DNA of 19,452 nucleotides from Chryseobacterium sp. (GTDB lineage Bacteria; Bacteroidota; Bacteroidia; Flavobacteriales; Weeksellaceae): positions 1 to 19,452 of the forward strand of contig JASLCD010000252.1 in the NCBI GenBank assembly GCA_030146295.1, read 5' to 3'. Below, one piece after another: positions 6,222 through 13,932 of the stretch; the stretch's first letter is position 1, and each line of letters starts with the position of its first letter. The position numbers and the translations under genes were made by a program. The notes beneath the pieces are model-generated. The model was not told the origin of the DNA and searched no databases. It was given only the letters and a program-made list of their open reading frames with translations.

Positions 6222-7181
6222 TTAGAATCCACAGCTTCCTACGCTAGGTGCAGGAGATGGGGAACATCCGGATAGGGATGAGAATATATTCAATACACAG
6301 TTGGTGTTTACATAATTGTTATCATACAGTAGAGATCCTGACGGGCTTCTGTAGTACACATTTCCTGCTGTATTGGCAAAAGAAGATACAGAAGCAGATC
6401 CGCAGCCAGTATTGGTGCATGCCGCTCTCCAGGCTGTATCCGTTACCGGTCCGCTGGAGAATAATGATGGATCTATGATTCTTTTCTCAACAATTCCGGA
6501 AGCATTTTTGAAGCTTACCAATATGGCTACGTGATATACCCATGATACACAGCATGTACCTGTAGATGCTCTCAGATTACCATATACAAACTGTTTTTCA
6601 CAATCGTATCCTGCGTTCAACAGTATTTGTCTCATTTTGTGCGCTCTTGCATAGCATCCGTCTACAGGATATCTGAAAGTGATACATGGGGAAGAAGCAG
6701 TAGAAGTTCCGCAAGCCTGATTTTTAATCTGCGCAAACAGACTGTTCAGGGTGGCAAGATCAGGAATAACGCTTACCGCCTTTTTGCTGTCACCTCTCTC
6801 TTCTTTGTTGAACACAGATTTGAAATAACGAATGTCATCAGCTGTTGCTTTGTCTACCTTTGCAATTTCATTAGAATTGGCTTTCAGGAAGATGTGCACA
6901 GGAGTTTCATTCTCTACAGCTTCTTGGATCATGGAGATGAACCCTGCATTTTCTTTAGTGTCTTTAATTTGATAAGGCTGCGCTGAAACCATAAAGGAAA
7001 CCTTAAACTTTCCATTCTCTTTTTCTATCCCTACCGGAACAGTCTTGCCGAAATCTTTCATAGCAACTTCGTTAGACTCCTTGGCAACGAGATGAGGATC
7101 TTGGTTGGCGTTTGAATCTGAACAGGAATTAAATGACAGTACCGTCACGAATACCATCATGGATAACAGAAATTTTTTCAT
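6222..7181 (-). CDS. Protein-glutaminase preproprotein (protein glutamine deamidase, EC 3.5.1.44)
   Basis: A 319-residue secreted enzyme that deamidates glutamine side chains in intact proteins to glutamate. It matches the C. proteolyticum enzyme, as I recall it, along its length: signal peptide (1-19 or 1-21, with Cys20 in F-N-S-C as possible lipid site), pro-region to about residue 134, then a mature part starting near A-V-S-V-I-P-D of 185 residues, the family length. The triad is Cys176 in VDGCYARAHKM, His217 in WVYHVAIL and Asp237 in IIDPSLF; these become 42, 83 and 103 in mature numbering, as in the known enzyme. The mature part is rich in Cys, expected to form disulphides. The pro-region (VSFMVSAQPY around Ala67) normally covers the active site until proteolysis. 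It is followed by a terminator and a pro-region-like lipoprotein. Confidence 0.95.
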   Translation of the reverse strand: MKKFLLSMMVFVTVLSFNSCSDSNANQDPHLVAKESNEVAMKDFGKTVPVGIEKENGKFKVSFMVSAQPYQIKDTKENAGFISMIQEAVENETPVHIFLKANSNEIAKVDKATADDIRYFKSVFNKEERGDSKKAVSVIPDLATLNSLFAQIKNQACGTSTASSPCITFRYPVDGCYARAHKMRQILLNAGYDCEKQFVYGNLRASTGTCCVSWVYHVAILVSFKNASGIVEKRIIDPSLFSSGPVTDTAWRAACTNTGCGSASVSSFANTAGNVYYRSPSGSLLYDNNYVNTNCVLNIFSSLSGCSPSPAPSVGSCGF

Positions 7182-7528
7182 AGTTTTTATATTTTGGTGG
7201 TTTAATTTTTAGCGAACTTTTCAATTGTAATAGTTCACTATTTTGTGATATTAAAAGTAATAAAAATTAAAATATATGCAAGTGATTTTTCCAAAAAATA
7301 AATTAATTCTGCAGATTTTTTGATTTTATGATATGAAAAAAAGCAAAAAGATTGATGGTTTTAACGGTGAAACTCAGGAAAAAGATAAAATGCTAAAATA
7401 ACAGAGATTTGAATTTACGGTCTGGATTCCGTAGGATCTGCATGCTCTGAGCATTTTGATATTATTTAAACTAAAAAACCAGCTTCAATTATTGAAACTG
7501 GTTTATGATGAGTATATCTTAATTCGTA
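7182..7528. other. Gene-free region upstream of protein-glutaminase
   Basis: About 350 AT-rich bases that hold the glutaminase promoter on one side and the lipB terminator on the other. I find no clean TAnnTTTG on the minus strand. The best candidate is TTTG (7295-7292) with TATATTTT (7276-7269) at a short 15-base spacing. A 14-base palindrome AATAGTTCACTATT (7229-7242), about 50 bases before the start codon, could be a regulator site. Two small inverted repeats lie at 7416-7433 (TACGG/CCGTA) and 7442-7454 (ATGCT/AGCAT). A 22-codon ORF at 7333-7401 (+) has no supporting evidence. Confidence 0.5.
7473..7504 (-). terminator. Terminator after lipB, likely end of the trp-lipB transcript
   Basis: On the minus strand, AAACCAGTTTCAA and TTGAAGCTGGTTT pair over 13 bp with one G-U, a 3-base loop and following T residues. 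The same stem read on the plus strand has an A-C mismatch, which supports the minus direction. It lies 24 bases after the lipB stop. Confidence 0.88.
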
Positions 7529-8257
7529 TTATTTATAGAGCAATTCTGCCTGGAAAACGTCTGCAAAATGTTTTCTGATCTTTGCTTTCAGTTCTTCCAT
7601 TTCTTCCGGTGTAAGCTCTCTTTCAAGTTCTCTTTTCAGGGAGGTCACCTGCTTATCTTTAATCCCGCATGGAATGATGTATTCAAAATAACGCATATCC
7701 GTATTTACATTCAATGCGAAACCATGAAGGGTTACCCATCGGGAAGCTTTTACTCCCATTGCACACATTTTTCTGGCGTAAGGTTTCCCTACATCCAGCC
7801 ATACTCCTGTTTCTCCGGGAGAACGTTCTCCTTTAATGCCATATTCGGCAATCGTTCTGATAATCACTTCTTCCAGATTTCTCATATATAAATGAATGTC
7901 TGTAAAAAAGTTTTCAAGATCCAGAATAGGATAGCCTACCACCTGTCCGTAACCATGGTAAGTAATATCTCCGCCGCGGTTTACCTTTACAAAAGTAGCA
8001 TCAATCTCTTTCAGCTTATCAATACCGGCAAGCATATTTTCTTCGTGTCCGCTTTTTCCTAAAGTATATACATGGGGATGCTCTACAAAAAGAAGATGGT
8101 TGGGAGTGGTACTATGCTGGTCCGCAGGAAGATCTCTGTTTTTTATCTTGGTGTCAATAATGTTTTTCATCAGCTGCTCCTGATAATCCCAGGCTGGCTG
8201 ATATTCTTTGACCCCTAAATCTTCAAATTCTACTGATTTATTTTGATTTGTATTCAT
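7529..8257 (-). CDS. lipB: Octanoyl-[ACP]:protein N-octanoyltransferase LipB
   Basis: A 242-residue enzyme that moves the octanoyl chain from acyl carrier protein to lipoyl domains, the first step of lipoate synthesis, in the cytoplasm. RGGDITYHGYGQVVGYPIL (94-112) is the family signature. The catalytic pair is Cys197 in IIPCGIKDKQVTSL and Lys163 in ARKMCAMGVK; they are 34 residues apart, the same as Cys169/Lys135 in E. coli. ASRWVTLHGFALNV is also typical. The N-terminal 20 residues are slightly longer than in E. coli. It starts only 31 bases after the trpA stop with no hairpin between, so part of its transcription probably comes from the trp operon, with a weak promoter in the gap. Lipoylated proteins are the usual electron donors of Ohr, also encoded here, but this may be chance. 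Confidence 0.95.
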   Translation of the reverse strand: MNTNQNKSVEFEDLGVKEYQPAWDYQEQLMKNIIDTKIKNRDLPADQHSTTPNHLLFVEHPHVYTLGKSGHEENMLAGIDKLKEIDATFVKVNRGGDITYHGYGQVVGYPILDLENFFTDIHLYMRNLEEVIIRTIAEYGIKGERSPGETGVWLDVGKPYARKMCAMGVKASRWVTLHGFALNVNTDMRYFEYIIPCGIKDKQVTSLKRELERELTPEEMEELKAKIRKHFADVFQAELLYK

Positions 8258-8273
8258 TTCAATTTTTGATATA

Positions 8274-8281
8274 CAAATTTA
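8274..8281 (-). promoter_or_regulatory. Candidate -7 box (TAAATTTG) for lipB
   Basis: TAAATTTG on the minus strand matches the TAnnTTTG consensus and sits 16 bases before the lipB ATG, inside the trpA-lipB gap. No TTG at 19-21 bases is seen, so it may be weak or fortuitous. Confidence 0.4.
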
Positions 8282-8288
8282 GTGAATT

Positions 8289-9023
8289 TTACCCTTTGAT
8301 GGAATGGATAAAATCTATAGCACTTTTCTTCCAGTCTTTATCCTGAAGTAAAATATTCACAAAGGCTGTTCCGATAATACCTCCATCCGCTTTTTCCGTT
8401 ACATTTTCAAAATCTTCTTTAGACTTTATTCCGAATCCGATCATCACAGGATTTTTAAGAGGAAGGGAAGCTACCCTGGAAAGGTAGTTCTCATTTTTTA
8501 AAACAGCGTTTTCATTTCCGGTGGTAGAGGAAGAACTTACTGCATACAGAAAACCCGAACTTAAAGAATCCAGATAGATCATCCTTTCATCAGAGGTTTC
8601 CGGAGTGACCAGAAAGGTAAAATTAAGATGGTACTGCTTTAAAACAGACTGATAATTTTTCTCAAACTCAATAGGGGGAAGGTCAGGAAGAATCAACCCT
8701 GAAACACCGCTTTCGGAACATGCTGCACAGAATCTCTCAAATCCGAAACTCAGGACCGGATTGATATATCCCATCAGGATAATGGGAATTCTGATTTCAT
8801 TTTTGATGGCTTTTAATTGCGATAGGAGCTTTTCAATCGTCATTCCGTTTTGTAAGGCCAGTTCATGAGCCTTCTGGATCACCGGTCCGTCTGCAACAGG
8901 ATCAGAATAGGGCATTCCTATTTCGATCATATCAGCTCCGGAATCCTGAATCAGTTGTATAATATCAGCGGTATCTTCCAGTTGTGGAATTCCTGCTGTG
9001 AAGTATATATTTAATTTTTTCAT
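8289..9023 (-). CDS. trpA: Tryptophan synthase alpha chain
   Basis: A 244-residue TIM barrel that cleaves indole-3-glycerol phosphate to indole and glyceraldehyde phosphate, passing indole to TrpB. The catalytic acids are Glu34 in EIGMPYSDP and Asp45 in VADGP, spaced 11 apart as Glu49/Asp60 in E. coli. ILMGYINPVLSFGFERF and GVSGLILPDLPPIE follow in order, and GFGIKS and GGIIGTAFV near the end bind phosphate. The ATG at 9023 is chosen although the frame stays open to 9173: the extra 50 residues would overlap trpB and have no family resemblance, and MKKLNIYFTAGIP is the expected start. It is last of the trp genes, 95 bases after trpB across an unusual inverted repeat. Confidence 0.95.
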   Translation of the reverse strand: MKKLNIYFTAGIPQLEDTADIIQLIQDSGADMIEIGMPYSDPVADGPVIQKAHELALQNGMTIEKLLSQLKAIKNEIRIPIILMGYINPVLSFGFERFCAACSESGVSGLILPDLPPIEFEKNYQSVLKQYHLNFTFLVTPETSDERMIYLDSLSSGFLYAVSSSSTTGNENAVLKNENYLSRVASLPLKNPVMIGFGIKSKEDFENVTEKADGGIIGTAFVNILLQDKDWKKSAIDFIHSIKG

Positions 9024-9044
9024 TTCTTTCTTTTTTGTATTGAT

Positions 9045-9118
9045 GTATTCATGTAAAATATATTGATGATTGTGCTTCATACAGTATAAGGTTATTGTAC
9101 ATGAATACTTTTTACATG
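9045..9118 (-). repeat. Inverted repeats between trpB and trpA
   Basis: GTATTCATGTA (9045-9055) and TACATGAATAC (9098-9108) are perfect 11-bp inverted arms with a 42-base loop. A second overlapping pair, CATGTAAAA (9050-9058) and TTTTACATG (9110-9118), can form an alternative hairpin ending at the trpB stop codon. No T-run terminator follows. It could be an mRNA processing or stability element, or a decayed palindromic insertion. Confidence 0.6.
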
Positions 9119-10297
9119 TTACAGATTTTTCAGATACGTCTCCATATCCTTGTCTCCACGGCCGCTCAGACAAATCACTACAACGTCATGTTCTCCAAAT
9201 TTCTTCTTGTCCAAAACAGCCAGAGCATGAGAGCTTTCCAGAGCAGGAATAATTCCTTCCAGTTTGGTCAGTTCAAAAGCACATTTTAAAGCTTCATCAT
9301 CATTAATACTAAAGAATTCAGCTCTTTTTTCTTTAAATAAATGGGCATGGAAAGGTCCGATTCCAGGATAATCCAGTCCCGCAGAAATAGAATGAGGCTC
9401 GATGACCTGTCCGTCTACCGTCTGCATCACAAGGCTTTTGCTTCCATGAAGTACCCCAAGTGTTCCTAAAAATGTAGTTGCTGCAGATTTCCCGGAATCT
9501 ACTCCCAATCCTCCTGCTTCAGCGGCAATGATTTTCACGGCTTTTTCCTCTACAAAATGATAGAAAGTACCTGCGGCATTGCTTCCTCCGCCTACACAGG
9601 CAATCACATAATCCGGATTTTCCCTTCCGATTTTTTCTTTAAGCTGTTCTTTGATTTCTTTTGAAATGATGCTTTGGAACCTTGCTACAAGATCCGGGAA
9701 AGGGTGGGGGCCTACCACACTTCCAATCACATAATGAGTTGTCAGAGGATTGTTGATCCAGTCTCTTAACGCTTCATTCACAGCATCTTTAAGGGTTTTT
9801 GATCCTGAAGTAGCTGGCACAACTTCGGCACCCAGCATTTTCATTCTCGCCACATTCGGAGCCTGTCTCTGGATATCAATTTCTCCCATATAGACGATGC
9901 ATTCCAAACCCAGCAAAGCACAGGCTGTAGCAGTGGCAACACCATGTTGTCCGGCTCCGGTCTCAGCAATAATCCTCGTTTTTCCAAGGCGCTTTGCCAA
10001 TAAAACCTGACCTAAAGCATTATTGATCTTATGGGCTCCGGTATGGTTGAGGTCCTCCCGCTTTAAATAAATCTGAGTCTGGTATTTCTGACTTAAGTTT
10101 TTAGCAAAATACAATGGGGTAGCACGTCCTACATAATTTTTCAGCAAATCCTGATACTCAGCCTGAAAATCTTCAGACTCTATAATATCAAGGTAGTTTT
10201 TCTGTAATTCTTCTACATTGGGATAGAGCATTTCGGGGATGAAAGCACCTCCAAATTCTCCATAATATCCGTGTTCATCAGGGTTTTTATAATTCAT
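9119..10297 (-). CDS. trpB: Tryptophan synthase beta chain
   Basis: A 392-residue PLP enzyme that condenses indole with serine to make tryptophan. Lys90 in HTGAHKINNALGQ forms the Schiff base, Glu112 in AETGAGQHG is the catalytic acid, and GGGSNAAG (237 onward) holds the PLP phosphate. The N-terminal G-Y-Y-G-E-F-G-G-A-F-I-P-E motif is that of the TrpB1 type that pairs with TrpA. Length is normal. It begins 4 bases after the GNAT gene's stop, so it is translated from the same message as the two inserted genes, and it precedes trpA by 95 bases. Confidence 0.97.
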   Translation of the reverse strand: MNYKNPDEHGYYGEFGGAFIPEMLYPNVEELQKNYLDIIESEDFQAEYQDLLKNYVGRATPLYFAKNLSQKYQTQIYLKREDLNHTGAHKINNALGQVLLAKRLGKTRIIAETGAGQHGVATATACALLGLECIVYMGEIDIQRQAPNVARMKMLGAEVVPATSGSKTLKDAVNEALRDWINNPLTTHYVIGSVVGPHPFPDLVARFQSIISKEIKEQLKEKIGRENPDYVIACVGGGSNAAGTFYHFVEEKAVKIIAAEAGGLGVDSGKSAATTFLGTLGVLHGSKSLVMQTVDGQVIEPHSISAGLDYPGIGPFHAHLFKEKRAEFFSINDDEALKCAFELTKLEGIIPALESSHALAVLDKKKFGEHDVVVICLSGRGDKDMETYLKNL

Positions 10298-10301
10298 TTT
10301 T

Positions 10302-10847
10302 TTATTCTTTAGTCATTAAATAAGCATTGTTCGCTGAGTTCAGCTGACTGAGCAGCTCTTTTCTTTCCTGTGTGGTATTAAAAATCAAAATATCATCATC
10401 ATCAGAATTGATCCATTCCGAGCCGATACTCTCTTTGATCATTTTGGCTTTGTCATGAAGAATTTCGATTGAACATTTTTCATAAAATGGACGAAGATCC
10501 GAATGACAGAACCCGATAGTCTCCAAATTTCTCTGAATAACATTTTCTTTGAAATGACGTACCAGAGCTTCTCCATATCCCTTCTTTTCCTGAGCGGAAA
10601 CAAGCCCGACCGCTTCAGCAAAGGAAAATTCATGGTCTGCTATCTTTAAGGTAAAATCAAAATTTACCCGCATCACCACCAGTATATTTTCATCCGCATC
10701 GAGCAGGAAATGAAATTCTGAATCTTTGAAAAAATTCCGAAAATAGGTGGGTTTCATGGTATTCCAGGTGGAAATATCCCAAAGCTGCAAAATATGTCCG
10801 ATCTCTTTTTCCGTTAAATCTTTGGTCTCTTTTATCTGATATTTCAT
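10302..10847 (-). CDS. GNAT-family N-acetyltransferase inside the trp operon
   Basis: A 181-residue protein with the GNAT acetyl-CoA signature: a strand EAVGLVSAQ (79-86), then Q-E-K-K-G-Y-G (86-92) as the pyrophosphate-binding Q/R-x-x-G-x-G loop, and a helix ALVRHFKENV. The later F-C-H-S-D-L-R-P-F-Y-E-K-C stretch is the usual P-F-Y-x-K-x-G-F region of GNATs, with Cys where Gly is more common. Its acceptor cannot be told. The ATG overlaps the stop of the preceding gene by four bases (ATGA) and its stop is 4 bases before trpB, so it is tightly coupled to both. Nothing links GNATs to tryptophan synthesis in the standard pathway, making its place in the operon notable. Confidence 0.82.
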   Translation of the reverse strand: MKYQIKETKDLTEKEIGHILQLWDISTWNTMKPTYFRNFFKDSEFHFLLDADENILVVMRVNFDFTLKIADHEFSFAEAVGLVSAQEKKGYGEALVRHFKENVIQRNLETIGFCHSDLRPFYEKCSIEILHDKAKMIKESIGSEWINSDDDDILIFNTTQERKELLSQLNSANNAYLMTKE

Positions 10848-11356
10848 GGCTTTAAACTATTAATAAATGCAAGATGATAATCGTGTTGGTGTTTGGTAAT
10901 CAGTTTTTTATAATGTAATAACTCTATTTTATGCATTAAATCAATTACAGTTGCGTTATCTATTTTGGATTGATACATGGTAATGGCAATTTCCAGGTTA
11001 TCAATCAGATAATAAGAATCGGTGTTTTCATAAAGCAGGAATATTTTAGCATAAATAAGTCCTAAGTCATATTTTATAACCGATCTTACATGGCTTTCCA
11101 GAAACTTATCCGAAATAATGACAAGATAATAGCTGTTCCACAGACTGATTCTTTCAAAAAAATACTGGATATCGCTTTCCTGAAAATCTTTAATAATATC
11201 AATGAACTCAGACAATAATCCGCCAACTTCCCAATGCTCTATATTGCTGTCATTCTCAGCAACAAAATGGTACAGGGCCTGGATTTTTTCATTCCCAAAT
11301 TTAGGAGGGAATAAGGTTTTGTAAAACTTTTTTTTTAGCAAGTGAATGTTCATCAT
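10844..11356 (-). CDS. Hypothetical protein inside the trp operon
   Basis: A 170-residue protein that I do not recognise. It is largely helical by composition, rich in Tyr, Ile, Leu and His, with no signal peptide, no clear transmembrane segment and no catalytic motif. Visible stretches include an acidic WEVGGLLSEFIDIIKDF around residues 42-58, a central SDKFLESHVRSVIKYDLGLIYAK, and a basic C-terminus. It lies 24 bases after trpF and overlaps the GNAT gene by four bases (ATGA), so the two inserted genes form a coupled pair. It could be a partner or target of the acetyltransferase, or a degenerate scaffold-like protein; there is no evidence to decide. The frame is intact and its base composition does not stand out by eye. 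Confidence 0.8.
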   Translation of the reverse strand: MMNIHLLKKKFYKTLFPPKFGNEKIQALYHFVAENDSNIEHWEVGGLLSEFIDIIKDFQESDIQYFFERISLWNSYYLVIISDKFLESHVRSVIKYDLGLIYAKIFLLYENTDSYYLIDNLEIAITMYQSKIDNATVIDLMHKIELLHYKKLITKHQHDYHLAFINSLKP

Positions 11357-11380
11357 CGTGTTTTTTTGTGTTTATATCTT

Positions 11381-12046
11381 TTACTGATATAGGTTTTTAA
11401 ATTTTTTTATGCGGTCAGTATCTTTATTTCCGGGTTCCGTTTCAAATTTTGAATTGATATCTAAAGCATAGGGCTGTTGTTGCAAACTTTTGATATTTCC
11501 AATGTTTTCTTCTGAAATGCCCCCGCTTAAAAAGTAGGGCAGAGGAATCGTGAGATCATTCAATAAAGTCCAGTCAAACTGTTTTCCCGTTCCGCCAAAT
11601 GCTTTCCCATCTGTATCAAAAAGGTAGTATGTGGCGGGTGCAGGTTGCTGGCTGAATGTTTGTCGTATTTTATTTTTGGTTTCCAAATCATTGTTTCCTA
11701 TCCTTATTACTTTAATGATCTTGACTTCCGGATTCAGCTTTTGTTTTAATTCACTGATGAAATCATTACTTTCATCACCATGAAGCTGGACAAAGCTCAA
11801 TCCTGCTTTTTCAACAATTTTTAGAATAGTATTCGCCTCTTCATTCACAAAAACACCAGTTTTTCCCTGATGATTGATAGTAGAGATCTCTTCCAGGCTC
11901 AGATGATTCAAAACATATCTCGGTGATTTTTCATAAAAGATAAAGCCAAGAAAATCTACGTTCATCGCCATCAGCTCTTGAATCTGGTTTAATTGTGTTA
12001 AACCACATACTTTCAGTTTAGGAATGTTGGAAGGCTGCAGGTTCAT
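11381..12046 (-). CDS. trpF: Phosphoribosylanthranilate isomerase
   Basis: A 221-residue TIM barrel that isomerises N-(5'-phosphoribosyl)anthranilate to CdRP. KVCGLT (12-17) contains the catalytic Cys14. FLGFIFYEKSPRYV, V-G-V-F-V-N and FVQLHGDES follow in order. The catalytic Asp is in YLFDTDGKAFGGTGKQFDW, and LSGGISEENI binds phosphate. The gene is separate from trpC, not fused as in enteric bacteria. It lies 20 bases after trpC and 24 bases before the inserted hypothetical gene. Confidence 0.95.
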   Translation of the reverse strand: MNLQPSNIPKLKVCGLTQLNQIQELMAMNVDFLGFIFYEKSPRYVLNHLSLEEISTINHQGKTGVFVNEEANTILKIVEKAGLSFVQLHGDESNDFISELKQKLNPEVKIIKVIRIGNNDLETKNKIRQTFSQQPAPATYYLFDTDGKAFGGTGKQFDWTLLNDLTIPLPYFLSGGISEENIGNIKSLQQQPYALDINSKFETEPGNKDTDRIKKFKNLYQ

Positions 12047-12066
12047 AATCAGGTATGGTATATATA

Positions 12067-12840
12067 TTAGAGGTGTGCTGAGAAATTTTCAAATGCTTTG
12101 GCAGGATCTGTATTTTTCATAAAATATTCTCCCATCAGGAAGCCGTCAAATCCTTTTTCTTTTAAAAACTGAAAATCTTCAAGATTGTAAATGCCACTTT
12201 CTGCTACAGATAAAACTTCTTTTGGAAGCAGGTTTTTCAGCTGAACGGAATGCTGCAGGTCTACTTTGAAATCCTTAAGGTTTCTGTTGTTGATTCCCAC
12301 AAGATCTATTTTTGAATTAAAATGCTTCAGTTCATCTTCCGTATGAATTTCCAGTAAAACTTCCATGTTCAGTTCATGAGCAAGATCTGTAAATTCTTGT
12401 ACCTGAGCAGGCGAAAGGCAAGATGCGATCAGCAAAATGACATCAGCTCCAATACTTTTAGCTTCATAGAACTGGTATTCATCAATCATGAAATCTTTTC
12501 TCAGAATCGGAATATTAATATCATTTCTTACACTTACTATATCATTGAGGTTTCCTCCAAAAAAATCATGATCAGTCAGAATAGAAATTCCACTGGCTCC
12601 AAAATTTTCGTAAGCGGAAACCACATCTAAGGGCTGAACACTATTGTTGATGATCCCTTTTGAAGGAGATTGTCTTTTAAATTCAGCAATAATCCCGCTT
12701 TTACTTTTAATGGATTCTTTTAGTGAATCGGTGGGTCTTTCAAAAAAAGCTGTGTTTTTTAATCGGTCAAGAGATAGGCGTGATTTTGCTCCGGTAATCT
12801 CCAATTTTTTTCGTTCAATAATTTTATCCAGTATGGTCAT
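12067..12840 (-). CDS. trpC: Indole-3-glycerol phosphate synthase
   Basis: A 257-residue TIM barrel that closes the indole ring with loss of CO2. IAEFKRQSPSKG (51-62) holds the first catalytic Lys55 and the S-P-S motif. ILRKDFMIDEYQFYEAKSIGAD contains the second Lys. LEIHTEDE, VGINNRNL and VAESGIY are the expected later strands. It starts 60 bases after trpD, one of the wider gaps of the operon, without a visible hairpin there. Confidence 0.96.
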   Translation of the reverse strand: MTILDKIIERKKLEITGAKSRLSLDRLKNTAFFERPTDSLKESIKSKSGIIAEFKRQSPSKGIINNSVQPLDVVSAYENFGASGISILTDHDFFGGNLNDIVSVRNDINIPILRKDFMIDEYQFYEAKSIGADVILLIASCLSPAQVQEFTDLAHELNMEVLLEIHTEDELKHFNSKIDLVGINNRNLKDFKVDLQHSVQLKNLLPKEVLSVAESGIYNLEDFQFLKEKGFDGFLMGEYFMKNTDPAKAFENFSAHL

Positions 12841-12900
12841 TTTTTGTGTTTAGAAGTTAGAGAATTTGTAAAACCTCTGTGGGGCTTTATTTTAATCTTT

Positions 12901-13932
12901 TTAATTAATCAAAAGGTTAAGACTGTTTAATGCTTTTCCACTCTGCAGACTTTCCTGAGCCAGCAGAAGACAGTCATCATAGGTTCCGAATTGATGGGTG
13001 TTGTAAAGAGCGACTGAAGCATTGGCCAGAATCACAGAATTTTGCTGCTCCGTACCTTTTCCTTCCAGAATATTCATAAATATTTTTGCCGTTTCCTTAG
13101 TGGAGCTTCCAGCCTTGATGTCTTCCAGCGTTACCGGATTGAAGCCTAAATCTTCTGCGGAATAGATTTCTTCTCCGTTTTTTGTAATGATCTTGCTGTC
13201 ATCGGTAAGGCTTATTTCATCATATCCGTCAAGGCCATGTACCAGAGTAAACTCACGTTCTTCTTTTTGCAGAAGATACTGGTAAATTCTTGCAATTTCA
13301 AGATTGTACACGCCAATCATTGAATACTTCGGTTTTGCAGGATTAACTAATGGTCCAAGGAGATTGAAGAATGTTCGCAGTCCCAGGGATTTTCTCAATA
13401 ATCCAACTGATTGAAGGGCAGGGTGGAAATAAGGAGCGTGCAAAAAGCAGATATTGGCTCTTTCAAGATCCTCATTCAATTGCTCCGAACTGTTTTTGAA
13501 CTGATATCCCAGCTCTTCCAAAACATTGGATGAACCTGTGGTAGTGGAAGCTCCGTAATTTCCATGTTTTGTTACCTTCTGTCCGGCTCCGGCTACCACA
13601 AAACTGGCCAATGTTGAGATATTGATGGTATCTTTTCCGTCACCTCCGGTTCCCACAATATCAATAGCATTACCTGCATCTATGTCTGCAGGAACAGCCA
13701 TCTGGAGAAGCGCTTCTCTAAAGCCTTTCACTTCCTTCAGTGTGATATTTCGCATCAGGAAAACACTGATGAAAGCAGTAACTTCTGCGGCATTGAACTT
13801 ATTCTGTGCAATCTCAATCATGGTCGCCTTAGCTTCTGACTTCGAGAGCGTATTATGATTGAACAGGTATTGCAGTATTTCTTTCATTTGTGGCGTTTTT
13901 ATGGTTGTTGAGGAAATTTCTGATGTCTTCAT
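12901..13932 (-). CDS. trpD: Anthranilate phosphoribosyltransferase
   Basis: A 343-residue enzyme that joins anthranilate to PRPP. DIVGTGGDGKDTINIST (91-107) is the PRPP/metal loop. VTKHGNYGASTTTGSSNVLEELG (121 onward) is the second substrate motif, where most relatives have K-H-G-N-R-x-x-S-S-x-S-G. FLHAPYFHPALQSVGLLRKSLGLRTFFNLLGPLVNP is typical. The ATG overlaps the trpG stop by four bases (ATGA). An alternative ATG at 13887 (MKEILQYLF) would remove 15 poorly conserved residues and is closer to the usual start, so the true start is undecided. Confidence 0.95.
   Translation of the reverse strand: MKTSEISSTTIKTPQMKEILQYLFNHNTLSKSEAKATMIEIAQNKFNAAEVTAFISVFLMRNITLKEVKGFREALLQMAVPADIDAGNAIDIVGTGGDGKDTINISTLASFVVAGAGQKVTKHGNYGASTTTGSSNVLEELGYQFKNSSEQLNEDLERANICFLHAPYFHPALQSVGLLRKSLGLRTFFNLLGPLVNPAKPKYSMIGVYNLEIARIYQYLLQKEEREFTLVHGLDGYDEISLTDDSKIITKNGEEIYSAEDLGFNPVTLEDIKAGSSTKETAKIFMNILEGKGTEQQNSVILANASVALYNTHQFGTYDDCLLLAQESLQSGKALNSLNLLIN

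Noticed and set aside
7333..7401. A 22-codon plus-strand ORF starting M-K-K-S-K-K
   Set aside because: No recognisable promoter, no family likeness, and short Lys-rich ORFs are expected by chance in AT-rich DNA.
9024..9173. A 50-residue N-terminal extension of trpA overlapping trpB
   Set aside because: It would overlap the end of trpB, is Cys/Tyr/His-rich and unlike any TrpA. The ATG at 9023 gives the normal family start.
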